Part shown: piece by piece, positions 24,185 through 32,479 of the stretch | Numbering within the stretch: position 1 is the stretch's first letter | How the letters are laid out: each line of letters starts with the position of its first letter | NCBI GenBank assembly: GCA_036502625.1 | Contig: DASXYG010000091.1 | Span: 1 to 45,435 of the forward strand | Direction: 5' to 3' | Length of the DNA stretch: 45,435 nucleotides | Source of the DNA: DASXYG01 sp036502625 | Lineage (GTDB): Bacteria; Actinomycetota; Actinomycetes; Streptosporangiales; Streptosporangiaceae | Program-made: the position numbers and the translations under genes | The notes under the pieces: model-generated | The model's database searches: none | Seen by the model: the letters and a program-made list of their open reading frames with translations, nothing else | Told to the model about the DNA's origin: nothing

Positions 24185-25222
24185 GTGGCGACGATCCACG
24201 ATGTGGCGGCTCGGGCCGGGGTGTCGGCGGCTACTGTTTCGCGGTTTCTGCGCGGGCAGCGGGTGCGGTCCGGTGAGGCGATCAAGGCCGCCGTGGATGA
24301 GCTGGGCTACTGGCCGAGCGCGGCGGCGCAGTCGCTGAAGTCGGGGCGGACCCGCACGATCGGCGTGGTCGTACCGGACATCACCAACCCGTACTTCGCG
24401 GCCGTGGTGAAGGGCATGGAGTCGGTGACGCGCAGCCAGCGCTACCGCATCCTGCTGGCGAACAGCGACGAGAGCGGCGACCGCGAGGACGAGGTGCTGG
24501 CGGACATGGTGCGCCAGGTGGACGGCGTCGTCCTGGCCCCGGCCACGGAGCAGGACCGTACGCCCCTGTACGTCCGGGACGCCGGAATCCCCATGGTGTT
24601 CCTGGACCGCGACCTCTCCGGCGGCGAGGACTTCGACGCCGTCCTGGTCAACAACCACGACGGCGGACGCCAGGCCGCCGAGCACCTGCTCCGCCTCGGC
24701 CACACGCACGTCGCGGCGATCAGCGGCGGCCACGACACCACCCCCGGACGGCTCCGCCGCGACGGGTTCGTCGAGGCGCTGGCCACCGCGGGCGTGTCCC
24801 TCGCTGACGGCTGCGACCTGGAGGGCGACTTCCGCGAAGAGGGCGGCTACCAGCTCACCCTCAACCTCCTGTCCCTGCCCGAGCCGCCCACCGCGATCTT
24901 CACCGGCAACAACCTGATGACGGTCGGCGCGCTGAAGGCGCTGCACGACATGCGCGTCGACATCCCCGGCCAGGTCAGCCTGATCGGCTTCGACGACCTC
25001 GACACCGGGCCGCTGCTGCGCCCGCCGCTGACCGTGATCGACCGCCCGATGGCCGAGCAGGGCGTCCTGGCGATGCGGCTGCTGCTGCGCCGGTTCGACG
25101 CCCAGTACGCCGGCGACTCCCCGCGGCACATCATCATGGACACGAAGCTCGTCGAGCGCGCGAGCACCGCGCCGCCACGCGCCACGGACGGCGGCCGGTC
25201 CGCGGGAAGGAGCCCGAAGTGA
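24185..25222 (+). CDS. LacI-family transcriptional regulator of the deo/rbs operon
   Basis: 345 residues from GTG 24185 (GGGGG five bases upstream; TTG/GTG codons 3-12 bases earlier are alternatives). The HTH is at residues 3-50: ATIHDVAARAGVSAATVSRF and then the hinge YWPSAAAQSLKSGRT. The sugar-binding core follows: IGVVVPDITNPYFAAVVKGM, PMVFLDRDL, VLVNNHDGGRQAAEHLLRLG, SLIGFDDLDTGPLLRPPLTV. It is the first gene of a nine-gene unit and overlaps deoC by 4 bp, so repressor and catabolic genes are made together. It probably represses through the site at 24157 and is released by a pentose or pentose phosphate, by family analogy. Confidence 0.93.
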   Translation: MATIHDVAARAGVSAATVSRFLRGQRVRSGEAIKAAVDELGYWPSAAAQSLKSGRTRTIGVVVPDITNPYFAAVVKGMESVTRSQRYRILLANSDESGDREDEVLADMVRQVDGVVLAPATEQDRTPLYVRDAGIPMVFLDRDLSGGEDFDAVLVNNHDGGRQAAEHLLRLGHTHVAAISGGHDTTPGRLRRDGFVEALATAGVSLADGCDLEGDFREEGGYQLTLNLLSLPEPPTAIFTGNNLMTVGALKALHDMRVDIPGQVSLIGFDDLDTGPLLRPPLTVIDRPMAEQGVLAMRLLLRRFDAQYAGDSPRHIIMDTKLVERASTAPPRATDGGRSAGRSPK

Positions 25223-26181
25223 CCACTGTGCCCACAGCCGCACGCGGCCCGAACCTCGCGGCGGCCACCACGTCGCCCGAGGCGCTCGCCGCGTTCCTGC
25301 GCGGCCTGCCCGGCGTCGACGAGGTGGGCGCCGCCGAGCGCGCCGCGCGGCTCGCCACCCGGTCGATCAAGACGACGGCGAAGGCGTACGCGCTCGACCT
25401 GGCCATCTCCATGGTCGACCTGACCACCCTCGAAGGCGCCGACACCCCCGGCAAGGTGCGGGCGCTGAGCGGCAAGGCCGTCCACCCGGACCCGTCCGAC
25501 CCCTCCGCGCCGTCCGTCGCGGCCGTCTGCGTCTACTCCGACCGCGTCGCCGACGCGGTAGCCGTCGTACGGGGCACCGGCGTGAAGGTCGCCTCGGTGG
25601 CCACCGCGTTCCCCTCCGGCCGCGCGCCGCTGGCCGCGAAGCTGGCGGACACCCGCGCGGCCGTCGAGGCCGGGGCGGACGAGATCGACATGGTGATCGA
25701 CCGCGGCGCGTTCCTCTCCGGCGACATCGGCACCGTGTACGACGAGATCACCGCCGTGAAGGAGGCGTGCGGGGCCGCCCACCTGAAGGTGATCCTGGAG
25801 ACCGGCGAGCTGGCGACGTACGACAACGTGCGCCGCGCGTCGTGGCTGGCCATGCTGGCCGGCGCCGACTTCATCAAGACCTCCACCGGCAAGGTGTCGC
25901 CCGCGGCCACGCCCCCGGTGACGCTGGTGATGCTGGAGGCCGTACGCGACTTCTTCGCCGCGACCGGGCGGCGCATCGGCGTGAAGCCCGCGGGCGGTAT
26001 CCGTACGGCAAAGGACGCGGTCCGCTACCTCGTCCTGGTCAACGAGACCGCCGGGCCCGACTGGCTGACCCCGGACCTCTTCCGGCTCGGCGCGTCCAGC
26101 GTGCTGAACGACCTGTTGATGCAGCGCAGGAAGCTATCCGACGGCCGCTACTCCGGCCCCGACTACTTCACCCTGGACTGA
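25219..26181 (+). CDS. deoC: Deoxyribose-phosphate aldolase
   Basis: 320 residues. It cleaves 2-deoxyribose-5-phosphate into glyceraldehyde-3-phosphate and acetaldehyde. The Schiff-base lysine is in GADFIKTSTGKVS (Lys about 220), the second active-site lysine in GVKPAGGI (Lys about 256) and the conserved Asp in DEIDMVID. The length matches the long actinobacterial/animal-type DeoC. It starts at GTG 25219 inside the GTGA overlap with the LacI gene. The acetaldehyde product explains the aldehyde dehydrogenase that follows 5 bp later. Confidence 0.95.
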   Translation: MTTVPTAARGPNLAAATTSPEALAAFLRGLPGVDEVGAAERAARLATRSIKTTAKAYALDLAISMVDLTTLEGADTPGKVRALSGKAVHPDPSDPSAPSVAAVCVYSDRVADAVAVVRGTGVKVASVATAFPSGRAPLAAKLADTRAAVEAGADEIDMVIDRGAFLSGDIGTVYDEITAVKEACGAAHLKVILETGELATYDNVRRASWLAMLAGADFIKTSTGKVSPAATPPVTLVMLEAVRDFFAATGRRIGVKPAGGIRTAKDAVRYLVLVNETAGPDWLTPDLFRLGASSVLNDLLMQRRKLSDGRYSGPDYFTLD

Positions 26182-26186
26182 GCGCC

Positions 26187-27629
26187 ATGGCAGACAACCC
26201 GTTCGCGTACGCCCCGGCGCCGGAGTCGCGCGACATCGCCACCGTGCACTCCGCGTACGGCCTGTTCATCGACGGCAAGTGGGCCGAGGCCGCGGACGGC
26301 GGGGTCATCACGACCGTGAACCCGGCCACCGAGGAGGTGCTGGCCGAGGTCGCCGCGGCCGGCGAGGCCGACGTCGACCGTGCCGTACGGGCGGCGCGCG
26401 CGGCGTACGACACCGTGTGGGGCCCGATGCCGGGGGCCGAGCGCGCCAAGTACCTGTACCGGATCGCGCGGATCATCGCCGAGCGGTCCCGTGAGCTGGC
26501 GGTTCTGGAATCGCTGGACAACGGCAAGCCGATCCGCGAGTCGCGCGACGTCGACATCCCGCTGGTCGCGCAGTGGTTCTTCTACTACGCGGGCTGGGCG
26601 GACAAGCTGCCGTACGCCGGGTTCGGGCCCGACCCGAAGCCGCTCGGCGTGGCCGGGCAGGTGATCCCGTGGAACTTCCCGCTGCTCATGCTGGCCTGGA
26701 AGATCGCGCCAGCGCTGGCCTGCGGCAACACCGTCGTGCTCAAGCCCGCGGAGACGACGCCGCTGACCGCGCTGCTGTTCGCCGAGATCTGCGCCCAGGC
26801 GGAGCTGCCGCCCGGCGTGGTGAACATCGTGACCGGCGCGGGCGACACCGGCGCCGCGCTCGTCGCCCACGACGGCGTCGACAAGGTGGCGTTCACCGGA
26901 TCGACCGAGGTCGGACGGCAGATCGCCCGTACGCTCGCCGGCACGCGGAAGTCGCTGACGCTGGAGCTCGGCGGCAAGGCGGCGAACGTGGTGTTCGACG
27001 ACGCGCCGCTGGACCAGGCGGTCGAGGGCATCGTCAACGGGATCTTCTTCAACCAGGGCCAGGTGTGCTGCGCGGGCGCGCGGCTGCTCGTCCAGGAGTC
27101 GGTGGCCGGCGAGCTGCTCGGCCGGCTGCGGGCGCGGATGGCCACGCTGCGGCTCGGCGACCCGCTGGACAAGAACACCGACGTCGGGGCGATCAACTCG
27201 GCGGCGCAGCTCGCGAAGATCCGCGAGCTGTCCGACGCCGGGGAGCGCGAGGGCGCGGAGCGCTGGTCACCACCGTGCGACCTGCCCGAACGCGGCTACT
27301 GGTTCCCGCCGACGGTGTTCACCGGCGTCAGCCAGTCGCACCGCATCGCGCAGGAGGAGATCTTCGGCCCGGTGCTGTCCGTACTGACGTTCCGCACCCC
27401 GGACGAAGCGGTCACCAAGGCCAACAACACCCCGTACGGCCTGTCCGCAGGCGTGTGGACGGAGAAGGGCTCGCGCATCCTGTGGATGGCCGAGCGGCTG
27501 CGCGCCGGCGTGGTGTGGGCCAACACGTTCAACAAGTTCGACCCCGCGTCCCCGTTCGGCGGGTTCAAGGAGTCCGGCTACGGGCGCGAGGGCGGACGGC
27601 ACGGGCTGGAGGCGTACCTCGATGTCTGA
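26187..27629 (+). CDS. NAD(P)-dependent aldehyde dehydrogenase
   Basis: 480 residues, full length for the ALDH superfamily. Seen are IPWNFPLLMLAWKIAPALAC (cofactor and oxyanion Asn), KPAETTPLTALLFAEI, LTLELGGKAANVVFDD with catalytic Glu about 260 and FNQGQVCCAGARLLVQ with catalytic Cys about 294; the Glu-Cys spacing of 34 is canonical. The C-terminal EEIFGPVLSVL and FNKFDPASPFGGFKESGYGR are intact. The likely role is oxidation of acetaldehyde released by DeoC to acetate. It starts 5 bp after deoC and overlaps the next gene by 8 bp. Confidence 0.93.
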   Translation: MADNPFAYAPAPESRDIATVHSAYGLFIDGKWAEAADGGVITTVNPATEEVLAEVAAAGEADVDRAVRAARAAYDTVWGPMPGAERAKYLYRIARIIAERSRELAVLESLDNGKPIRESRDVDIPLVAQWFFYYAGWADKLPYAGFGPDPKPLGVAGQVIPWNFPLLMLAWKIAPALACGNTVVLKPAETTPLTALLFAEICAQAELPPGVVNIVTGAGDTGAALVAHDGVDKVAFTGSTEVGRQIARTLAGTRKSLTLELGGKAANVVFDDAPLDQAVEGIVNGIFFNQGQVCCAGARLLVQESVAGELLGRLRARMATLRLGDPLDKNTDVGAINSAAQLAKIRELSDAGEREGAERWSPPCDLPERGYWFPPTVFTGVSQSHRIAQEEIFGPVLSVLTFRTPDEAVTKANNTPYGLSAGVWTEKGSRILWMAERLRAGVVWANTFNKFDPASPFGGFKESGYGREGGRHGLEAYLDV

Positions 27630-28479
27630 GCGCATTTCTGTACGCAAGACGTTCAAGCTGTACGTCGGCGGTGCGTTCCCCCGGTCGGAGTCCGGCCGCA
27701 CGTACGAGGTGACCGACGCGAAAGGCGGATTCGTGGCCAACGCGGCGCGTGCCTCGCGCAAGGACGCCCGCGACGCGGTCGTCGTAGCCCGGAAGGCCCA
27801 GCCCGGATGGGCGGGGCGTACGGGCTACAACCGGGGCCAGATCCTGTACCGGATCGCCGAGATGCTGGAGGGCCGGCACGCGGAGTTCACCGACTCGCTG
27901 CGCGCCGCCGGTGCCACCAAGCAGGCGGCGGCCGCCGAGGTGGACGCCGCGATCGACCGGTGGGTCTGGTACGCGGGCTGGGCGGACAAGCTGGCCCAGG
28001 TGCGCGGCTCCGCCAACCCGGTCGCCGGGCCGTACTTCGACTTCTCCACACCGGAGCCCACCGGGGTCGTCGCCGTGCTCGCGCCGCCCGAGCCGTACCT
28101 GCTCGGGCTGGTGTCGGTGGTGGCGCCGGTGATCGTCACGGGGAACACCGCCGTGGTGGTGGCCGCCGAGCGCGGCGCCGTCCCGGCCATCACGCTCGCC
28201 GAGGTCATGGCCACTTCGGACCTGCCCGGCGGGGTGGTGAACCTTTTGACCGGCCACCCGGCCGAGGTCGCGCCGTGGCTGGCGTCGCACATGGACGTCA
28301 ACGCGCTCGACCTCACCGGCGCCGACCCCGAAACCGCCGCCGACCTGGAACGATCCGCCGCCGACAACCTCAAGCGGGTGCTCAGGCCCGCCGCCCCCGA
28401 CTGGCGTGCCGACCCCGGCACGCGCCGCATGACCACGTTCCTCGAGACCAAGACCGTCTGGCATCCCGTAGGCATCTGA
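27622..28479 (+). CDS. Truncated aldehyde dehydrogenase-like protein, probably catalytically dead
   Basis: 285 residues corresponding to the N-terminal half of an ALDH. KLYVGGAFPRSESGRTYEV, then WVWYAGWADKLAQVRGS and PTGVVAVLAPPEPYLLGLVS align with the upstream full-length paralogue, but the PWNF Asn, ELGGK Glu and catalytic Cys regions are absent or altered. The end (RKRVLRPAAP-like region to WHPVGI) is intact rather than frameshifted. deoC followed by one full and one short ALDH is an arrangement I know from other actinomycetes, so this is probably a conserved non-catalytic partner subunit and not a decayed gene. The 8-bp overlap suggests balanced co-translation. Confidence 0.85.
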   Translation: MSERISVRKTFKLYVGGAFPRSESGRTYEVTDAKGGFVANAARASRKDARDAVVVARKAQPGWAGRTGYNRGQILYRIAEMLEGRHAEFTDSLRAAGATKQAAAAEVDAAIDRWVWYAGWADKLAQVRGSANPVAGPYFDFSTPEPTGVVAVLAPPEPYLLGLVSVVAPVIVTGNTAVVVAAERGAVPAITLAEVMATSDLPGGVVNLLTGHPAEVAPWLASHMDVNALDLTGADPETAADLERSAADNLKRVLRPAAPDWRADPGTRRMTTFLETKTVWHPVGI

Positions 28480-28534
28480 CCCCGACCCCACGTACGGCCG
28501 GGCGCGGCGCCCGTACCCACCGCCGCGACCTCAG

Positions 28535-28573
28535 CCCCGTACGCCCCGAACCCCGTACCCCGTACCCCGTACC
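28535..28573. repeat. (CCCCGTA)-type heptamer repeat upstream of rbsK
   Basis: CCCCGTAC occurs repeatedly with 7-bp spacing (AACCCCGTACCCCGTACCCC and on), ending directly before the AGGAGG ribosome-binding site at 28574-28579. The 109-bp gap 28480-28588 is the largest inside the operon. Confidence 0.7.
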
Positions 28574-28588
28574 AGGAGGACCACCGCG

Positions 28589-29545
28589 ATGGACGACCCG
28601 AAGGGCGTGCTCGTCGCCGGCAGCATCACCGCCGACGTGACCGCGTTCAGCAAGCGGCTGCCCCGGCGCGGCGAGACCGTGCTCGGCGACGACTTCACGC
28701 TCGTGCTCGGCGGGAAGGGCGCCAACCAGGCGGTCTCCGCCGCGCTCGCCGGGGCGCCGACGTGGATGGCCGGGTGCGTGGGCCGCGACCCGTTCCGCGA
28801 CATCGTGCTGTCCGGACTGGACGGGCACGGGGTCCGAACGGACCAGGTCCGTACGGTCGAGGGCCGCACGGGCGTGGCGCACATCCGGGTGGACGCGTCC
28901 GGCGAGAACGACATCGTCATCACGCCGCTGGCCAACGCCGACCTCGACGAGGCGATGGTGGACGAGAGCGTGGCCGCCACCGCGGGCGCGGCCGCGGTGC
29001 TGCTGCTCCAGCTCGAGGTGCGCGCCGCGATCACCTGCCACGCCGCGAAGGCGGGCGCCGCGGCCGGGCTGACCGTGGTGCTCGACCCCGCGCCCGCGCA
29101 GGACCTGCCCGACGACGTGTGGCCGTACGTGGACGTCGTGACGCCGAACGAGAGCGAGGCGTCCGCGATGACCGGCGTCGAGGTGACCGGGCCCGACTCC
29201 GCGGAGCTCGCCGGGCGGTGGTTCCTCGACCGGGGTGTGCGGCACGCGCTGGTCACGCTCGGCGCGGGCGGCGTCATGTCGGTCACCGCCGAGCGGGCGC
29301 GGCACTTCGCCGCGTACCCGGTCACGCCGGTGGACACGACGGCCGCCGGCGACGCGTTCACCGGCGGCCTCGGCGCGGCGCTCGCCGCCGGCACGGACGT
29401 GGACGCGGCGATCAGGCGCGGCATGGCGGCCGGCGCGCTGGCCACCACACGCCCCGGCGCCAGCCCGTCGCTGCCCGACCGGGCGGCCGTGGACGCGTTC
29501 CTGGCCGCCAACGACCGAACCGAACAGGAAGGAGCCGCCCAGTGA
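28589..29545 (+). CDS. rbsK: Ribokinase / deoxyribokinase (PfkB family)
   Basis: 318 residues. It has the substrate motif VLGGKGANQAVSAALAG, the N-E motif TPNESEASAMTG and the anion-hole/catalytic motif DTTAAGDAFTGGL (catalytic Asp about 255). It phosphorylates a pentose at O5 with ATP. AGGAGG at 28574-28579 gives an excellent ribosome-binding site. The neighbouring deoC argues that 2-deoxyribose is at least one substrate, making it functionally a DeoK; sequence alone does not distinguish this. Its stop overlaps the rbsD GTG by 4 bp. Confidence 0.92.
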   Translation: MDDPKGVLVAGSITADVTAFSKRLPRRGETVLGDDFTLVLGGKGANQAVSAALAGAPTWMAGCVGRDPFRDIVLSGLDGHGVRTDQVRTVEGRTGVAHIRVDASGENDIVITPLANADLDEAMVDESVAATAGAAAVLLLQLEVRAAITCHAAKAGAAAGLTVVLDPAPAQDLPDDVWPYVDVVTPNESEASAMTGVEVTGPDSAELAGRWFLDRGVRHALVTLGAGGVMSVTAERARHFAAYPVTPVDTTAAGDAFTGGLGAALAAGTDVDAAIRRGMAAGALATTRPGASPSLPDRAAVDAFLAANDRTEQEGAAQ

Positions 29546-29946
29546 GGCGCAACGGAGGCACGCTGAACGGCCAGCTCGCGCGGGTCATCTCCGAGACCGG
29601 CCACACCGACAGGCTCGTGGTGACCGACGCCGGGCTGCCCATCCCCGCCGGGGTCGAGCGGGTGGACCTGGCCGTGCAGAAGGACCTGCCGCGCTTCCTC
29701 GACGTCCTGGACGTCGTCCTCGCCGAGGTGGCCGTGGAGGGTGTGGTCCTTTCTGAGGAGATCAAGGAGGCCAGCCCGGAGATGCTGGCCGAAATCGAGG
29801 AGCGTTTCGCCCACCTCGGCGTCGCGCTGGAGTTCCTGCCGCACACGGAGTTCAAGCGGGAGACCGCCGGCGCCCGCGCGGCCGTGCGGTCCGGTGAGTT
29901 CACGTCGTACGCGAACGTGCTGCTCACCGCCGGAGTCGTCTACTAG
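29542..29946 (+). CDS. rbsD: D-ribose pyranase
   Basis: 134 residues. The pattern LNGQLARVISETGHTDRLVV (catalytic His) followed by DAGLPIPAGVERVDLAV and the C-terminal TGEFTSYANVLL-like end (SGEFTSYANVLLTAGVVY) are diagnostic for RbsD/FucU. It converts beta-pyranose into beta-furanose so the kinase can use the imported sugar. GTG 29542 sits in a GTGA overlap with rbsK and has AGGAAGGAG at the right distance. Cytoplasmic, decameric in the family. Confidence 0.93.
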   Translation: MRRNGGTLNGQLARVISETGHTDRLVVTDAGLPIPAGVERVDLAVQKDLPRFLDVLDVVLAEVAVEGVVLSEEIKEASPEMLAEIEERFAHLGVALEFLPHTEFKRETAGARAAVRSGEFTSYANVLLTAGVVY

Positions 29947-29964
29947 CCCCGTACGGGAGTCGTC

Positions 29965-31461
29965 ATGCGCATGGAACTGACCGGCGTGCACAAGGCGTTC
30001 GGGGACAACCTCGTGCTGCGCGGCGTCGGGTTCACCGTGGGGCCCGGCGAGGTGGTCGCGCTGGCCGGGGAGAACGGCGCCGGGAAGTCCACGCTCACCC
30101 GGGTGATCTCCGGCGCGCACCAGCCGGACGCCGGGCAGGTGGTCATCGACGGCGAGCCGGTGGTGTTCCGCACCCCGCAGGACGCCATGGCGCGCGGCAT
30201 CGAGGTCATCTACCAGGAGTTCCAGCAGAATCTCTTTCCGCACCTCAGCGTCGCGGAGAACATGTTCGTGCTGGACAGGGAGCGGCGGTTCGGCCGCGCG
30301 CTGGTCACCAAGAGGCGCATGGCCGAGGCCGCCGAGGAGGCGCTGGCGGACATCGGCGTACGGGTGGACGTACGGAAACCGGTGTCGGCGCTGGGCGTGG
30401 CCGAGCGGCAGATGGTGGAGATCGCCAAGGCCATGACGCACCGCCCGGCGCTGCTGATCCTGGACGAGCCGACCGCCGCGCTGGACGACCGGGAGTCGCG
30501 GCGGCTGTTCGAGCAGGTGCGGCGGCTGCGCGACGCGGGCGTCTCGGTGGTCTACATCAGCCACCGGCTCGACGAGATCTTCGCGCTGGCCGACCGGGTG
30601 GTGGTGCTGCGCGACGGCCGGGTCACGCTCGACCGGGCGGTGCCCGAACTGACCACGTCCGAAGTGGTCACCGCGATGGTCGGCGAGGAGGTCGACGACT
30701 TCTACCCCAAGGACCGCAACACCGCCGAGAAGGTCGTCCTCGACGTACGGAGCGCGTCCGGCGGCGCGGACTTCGCGGACGTGGACCTGGCCGTACGCGC
30801 CGGCGAGGTGCTCGGCATCGGCGGCGTGGTCGGCTGCGGGCGCACCCCGCTGCTGCGCGCGCTGTTCGGGCTGCGCACGCTGACCGGCGGCATGGTCCGG
30901 GTGGACGGGGCGCCCGCCGACGTGCGCACACCGGGGTCGGCGATCGCCGCGGGGGTGGCGTACCTGTCGCCGGACCGGGGCGCCGAGGGGCTGTGCCGCG
31001 ACCTGTCGGTGGAGGCCAACGTGTCGCTGGCGTCGCTGTCCCGGTTCACCGGCGCGTCCGGTGTCGTACGGCGGCGGGCCGAGCGTACGGAGGCCGGCGC
31101 GGTCATGGCCGAGCTGCGGGTCCGTACGGCGTCGCCCGCGGCGCCGGTGGGGTCGCTGTCCGGCGGCAACCAGCAGAAGTCGCTGTTCGCCAAGTGGGTG
31201 ATGACCCGGCCGCGGGTGCTGCTCATGGACGAGCCCACCCGGGGCGTCGACGTGGGCGCCAAGACCGAGATCTACCGCATCATCAACAAGCTCACCGCCG
31301 ACGGCGTCGCCGTCGTCCTGGTCAGTTCGGACCTGCCCGAACTGGTCAACATGTCCGACCGGGTCGTCGTGATGCGCGAGGGGCGGCTGGTCGCCGAGCT
31401 CGCCGGCGACGGCCTCACGGAGCAGTCCGTCCTTGAGCACGCCCTGGTAGGTGCCAATTGA
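29965..31461 (+). CDS. rbsA: Sugar ABC transporter ATP-binding protein (double NBD)
   Basis: 498 residues with two fused nucleotide-binding domains, as in all CUT2-class importers. NBD1 has Walker A GENGAGKST (about 35-43), signature region LGVAERQMVEIAKAM and Walker B LLILDEPTAAL. NBD2 has a degenerate Walker A (GVVGCGRTPLL), the signature LSGGNQQKSLFAKW and Walker B LLMDEPTRGVD. The degenerate second site is normal for this class. It powers pentose import at the inner face of the membrane. Its stop overlaps the permease TTG start (TTGA). Confidence 0.95.
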   Translation: MRMELTGVHKAFGDNLVLRGVGFTVGPGEVVALAGENGAGKSTLTRVISGAHQPDAGQVVIDGEPVVFRTPQDAMARGIEVIYQEFQQNLFPHLSVAENMFVLDRERRFGRALVTKRRMAEAAEEALADIGVRVDVRKPVSALGVAERQMVEIAKAMTHRPALLILDEPTAALDDRESRRLFEQVRRLRDAGVSVVYISHRLDEIFALADRVVVLRDGRVTLDRAVPELTTSEVVTAMVGEEVDDFYPKDRNTAEKVVLDVRSASGGADFADVDLAVRAGEVLGIGGVVGCGRTPLLRALFGLRTLTGGMVRVDGAPADVRTPGSAIAAGVAYLSPDRGAEGLCRDLSVEANVSLASLSRFTGASGVVRRRAERTEAGAVMAELRVRTASPAAPVGSLSGGNQQKSLFAKWVMTRPRVLLMDEPTRGVDVGAKTEIYRIINKLTADGVAVVLVSSDLPELVNMSDRVVVMREGRLVAELAGDGLTEQSVLEHALVGAN

Positions 31462-32465
31462 CCATCTCGAACCTCAAGAGCGCCGCGCGGCAGTTGCGCG
31501 CCGTATGGATGCTGCTGCTCGTCGGCATCGTCTTGTCCGTGGCCTCGCCGGTCTTCCTGACCGGGACGAACCTGCTCAACGTGGGCCTGGCGACGTCCGT
31601 GGCCGCGCTGCTCGCGGTGGGCCAGACGTACGTGATCATCCTGGCCGAGATCGACCTGTCGGTCGGGTCGGCGCTCGGCCTGTCCGCCGTGGTCACCGCG
31701 CTGGTGCTGCGGTCGCACGGGCTGGTCGCCGGGCTCGGTGCCGGCATCGCCGTGGGCGTCGCGGTCGGGCTGGTCAACGGGATCCTGGTCACAAAGGCGC
31801 GGATGCCGTCCTTCATCGCCACGCTCGCGACGATGTCCGTGCTCGCCGGGCTGAGCCTCCAGCTCACGTCCGGCAACCCGGTCGCCGTCACCGACTACGG
31901 CTTCCAGGGCATCGGGCAGGAGCGCCTCGCCGGGGTGCCGCTGCCCGTCGTGATCATGGTCGTGGTGTTCGCCGCGTTCGGGTTCGTGCTGGCCCGTACG
32001 CGGTTCGGCCGGTTCGTGTACGCCACCGGCGACAACGTCGAGGCGGCGCGGCTGTCCGGCATCCGTACCCAGCGGGTGAAGATCCTCGCGTTCGTGATCT
32101 CCGGCGTGCTGGCCGCGCTCGCCGGGTTCATCCTCACCGCGCGGCTGTCCACCGCGGAGCCCACCGCCGGGTCGGGCCTGGAGCTCGAGGCCATCGCCGC
32201 GGTGATCATCGGCGGCACGAGCCTCGCCGGCGGGCGCGGCAACCTCGTCGGCACGTTCGTCGGCGCGCTGGTCCTCGGCGTGATCGACAACGGCATGAAC
32301 CTCCTCGACGTGTCGCCGTTCCTCCAGGACGTCGTGAAGGGCCTGGTCATCCTGCTCGCCGTGTTCCTCGACCGGAACCTCGACGCGCTGCGCGCCCTGG
32401 TGACCCGCCACGACGACCGGCCCGTACGACCCGCGAATCCCCAACCCGAACCCGTCCGCAAGTAG
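31458..32465 (+). CDS. rbsC: Sugar ABC transporter permease
   Basis: 335 residues, about 8-10 membrane helices. VGQTYVIILAEIDLSVGSAL (the typical D-L-S-V-G), AYATGDNVEAARLSGIRTQR-like coupling loop (YATGDNVEAARLSGIRT) and AAVIIGGTSLAGGRGNLVGT are CUT2 permease signatures. The TTG at 31458 fits the 4-bp overlap with rbsA; no better start is seen because the next ATG would remove the first helix. The C-terminal tail of about 25 residues is charged and Pro-rich. Confidence 0.93.
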   Translation: MTISNLKSAARQLRAVWMLLLVGIVLSVASPVFLTGTNLLNVGLATSVAALLAVGQTYVIILAEIDLSVGSALGLSAVVTALVLRSHGLVAGLGAGIAVGVAVGLVNGILVTKARMPSFIATLATMSVLAGLSLQLTSGNPVAVTDYGFQGIGQERLAGVPLPVVIMVVVFAAFGFVLARTRFGRFVYATGDNVEAARLSGIRTQRVKILAFVISGVLAALAGFILTARLSTAEPTAGSGLELEAIAAVIIGGTSLAGGRGNLVGTFVGALVLGVIDNGMNLLDVSPFLQDVVKGLVILLAVFLDRNLDALRALVTRHDDRPVRPANPQPEPVRK

Positions 32466-32479
32466 AAGGAAGTCCCCCA

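Noticed and set aside
22398..25243. Two very long minus-strand open frames (583 and 846 residues)
   Set aside because: They cover the repeat array and the antisense of the lacI-type gene; only the last 45 or so residues (22398-22548) look like protein and are reported as a possible remnant.
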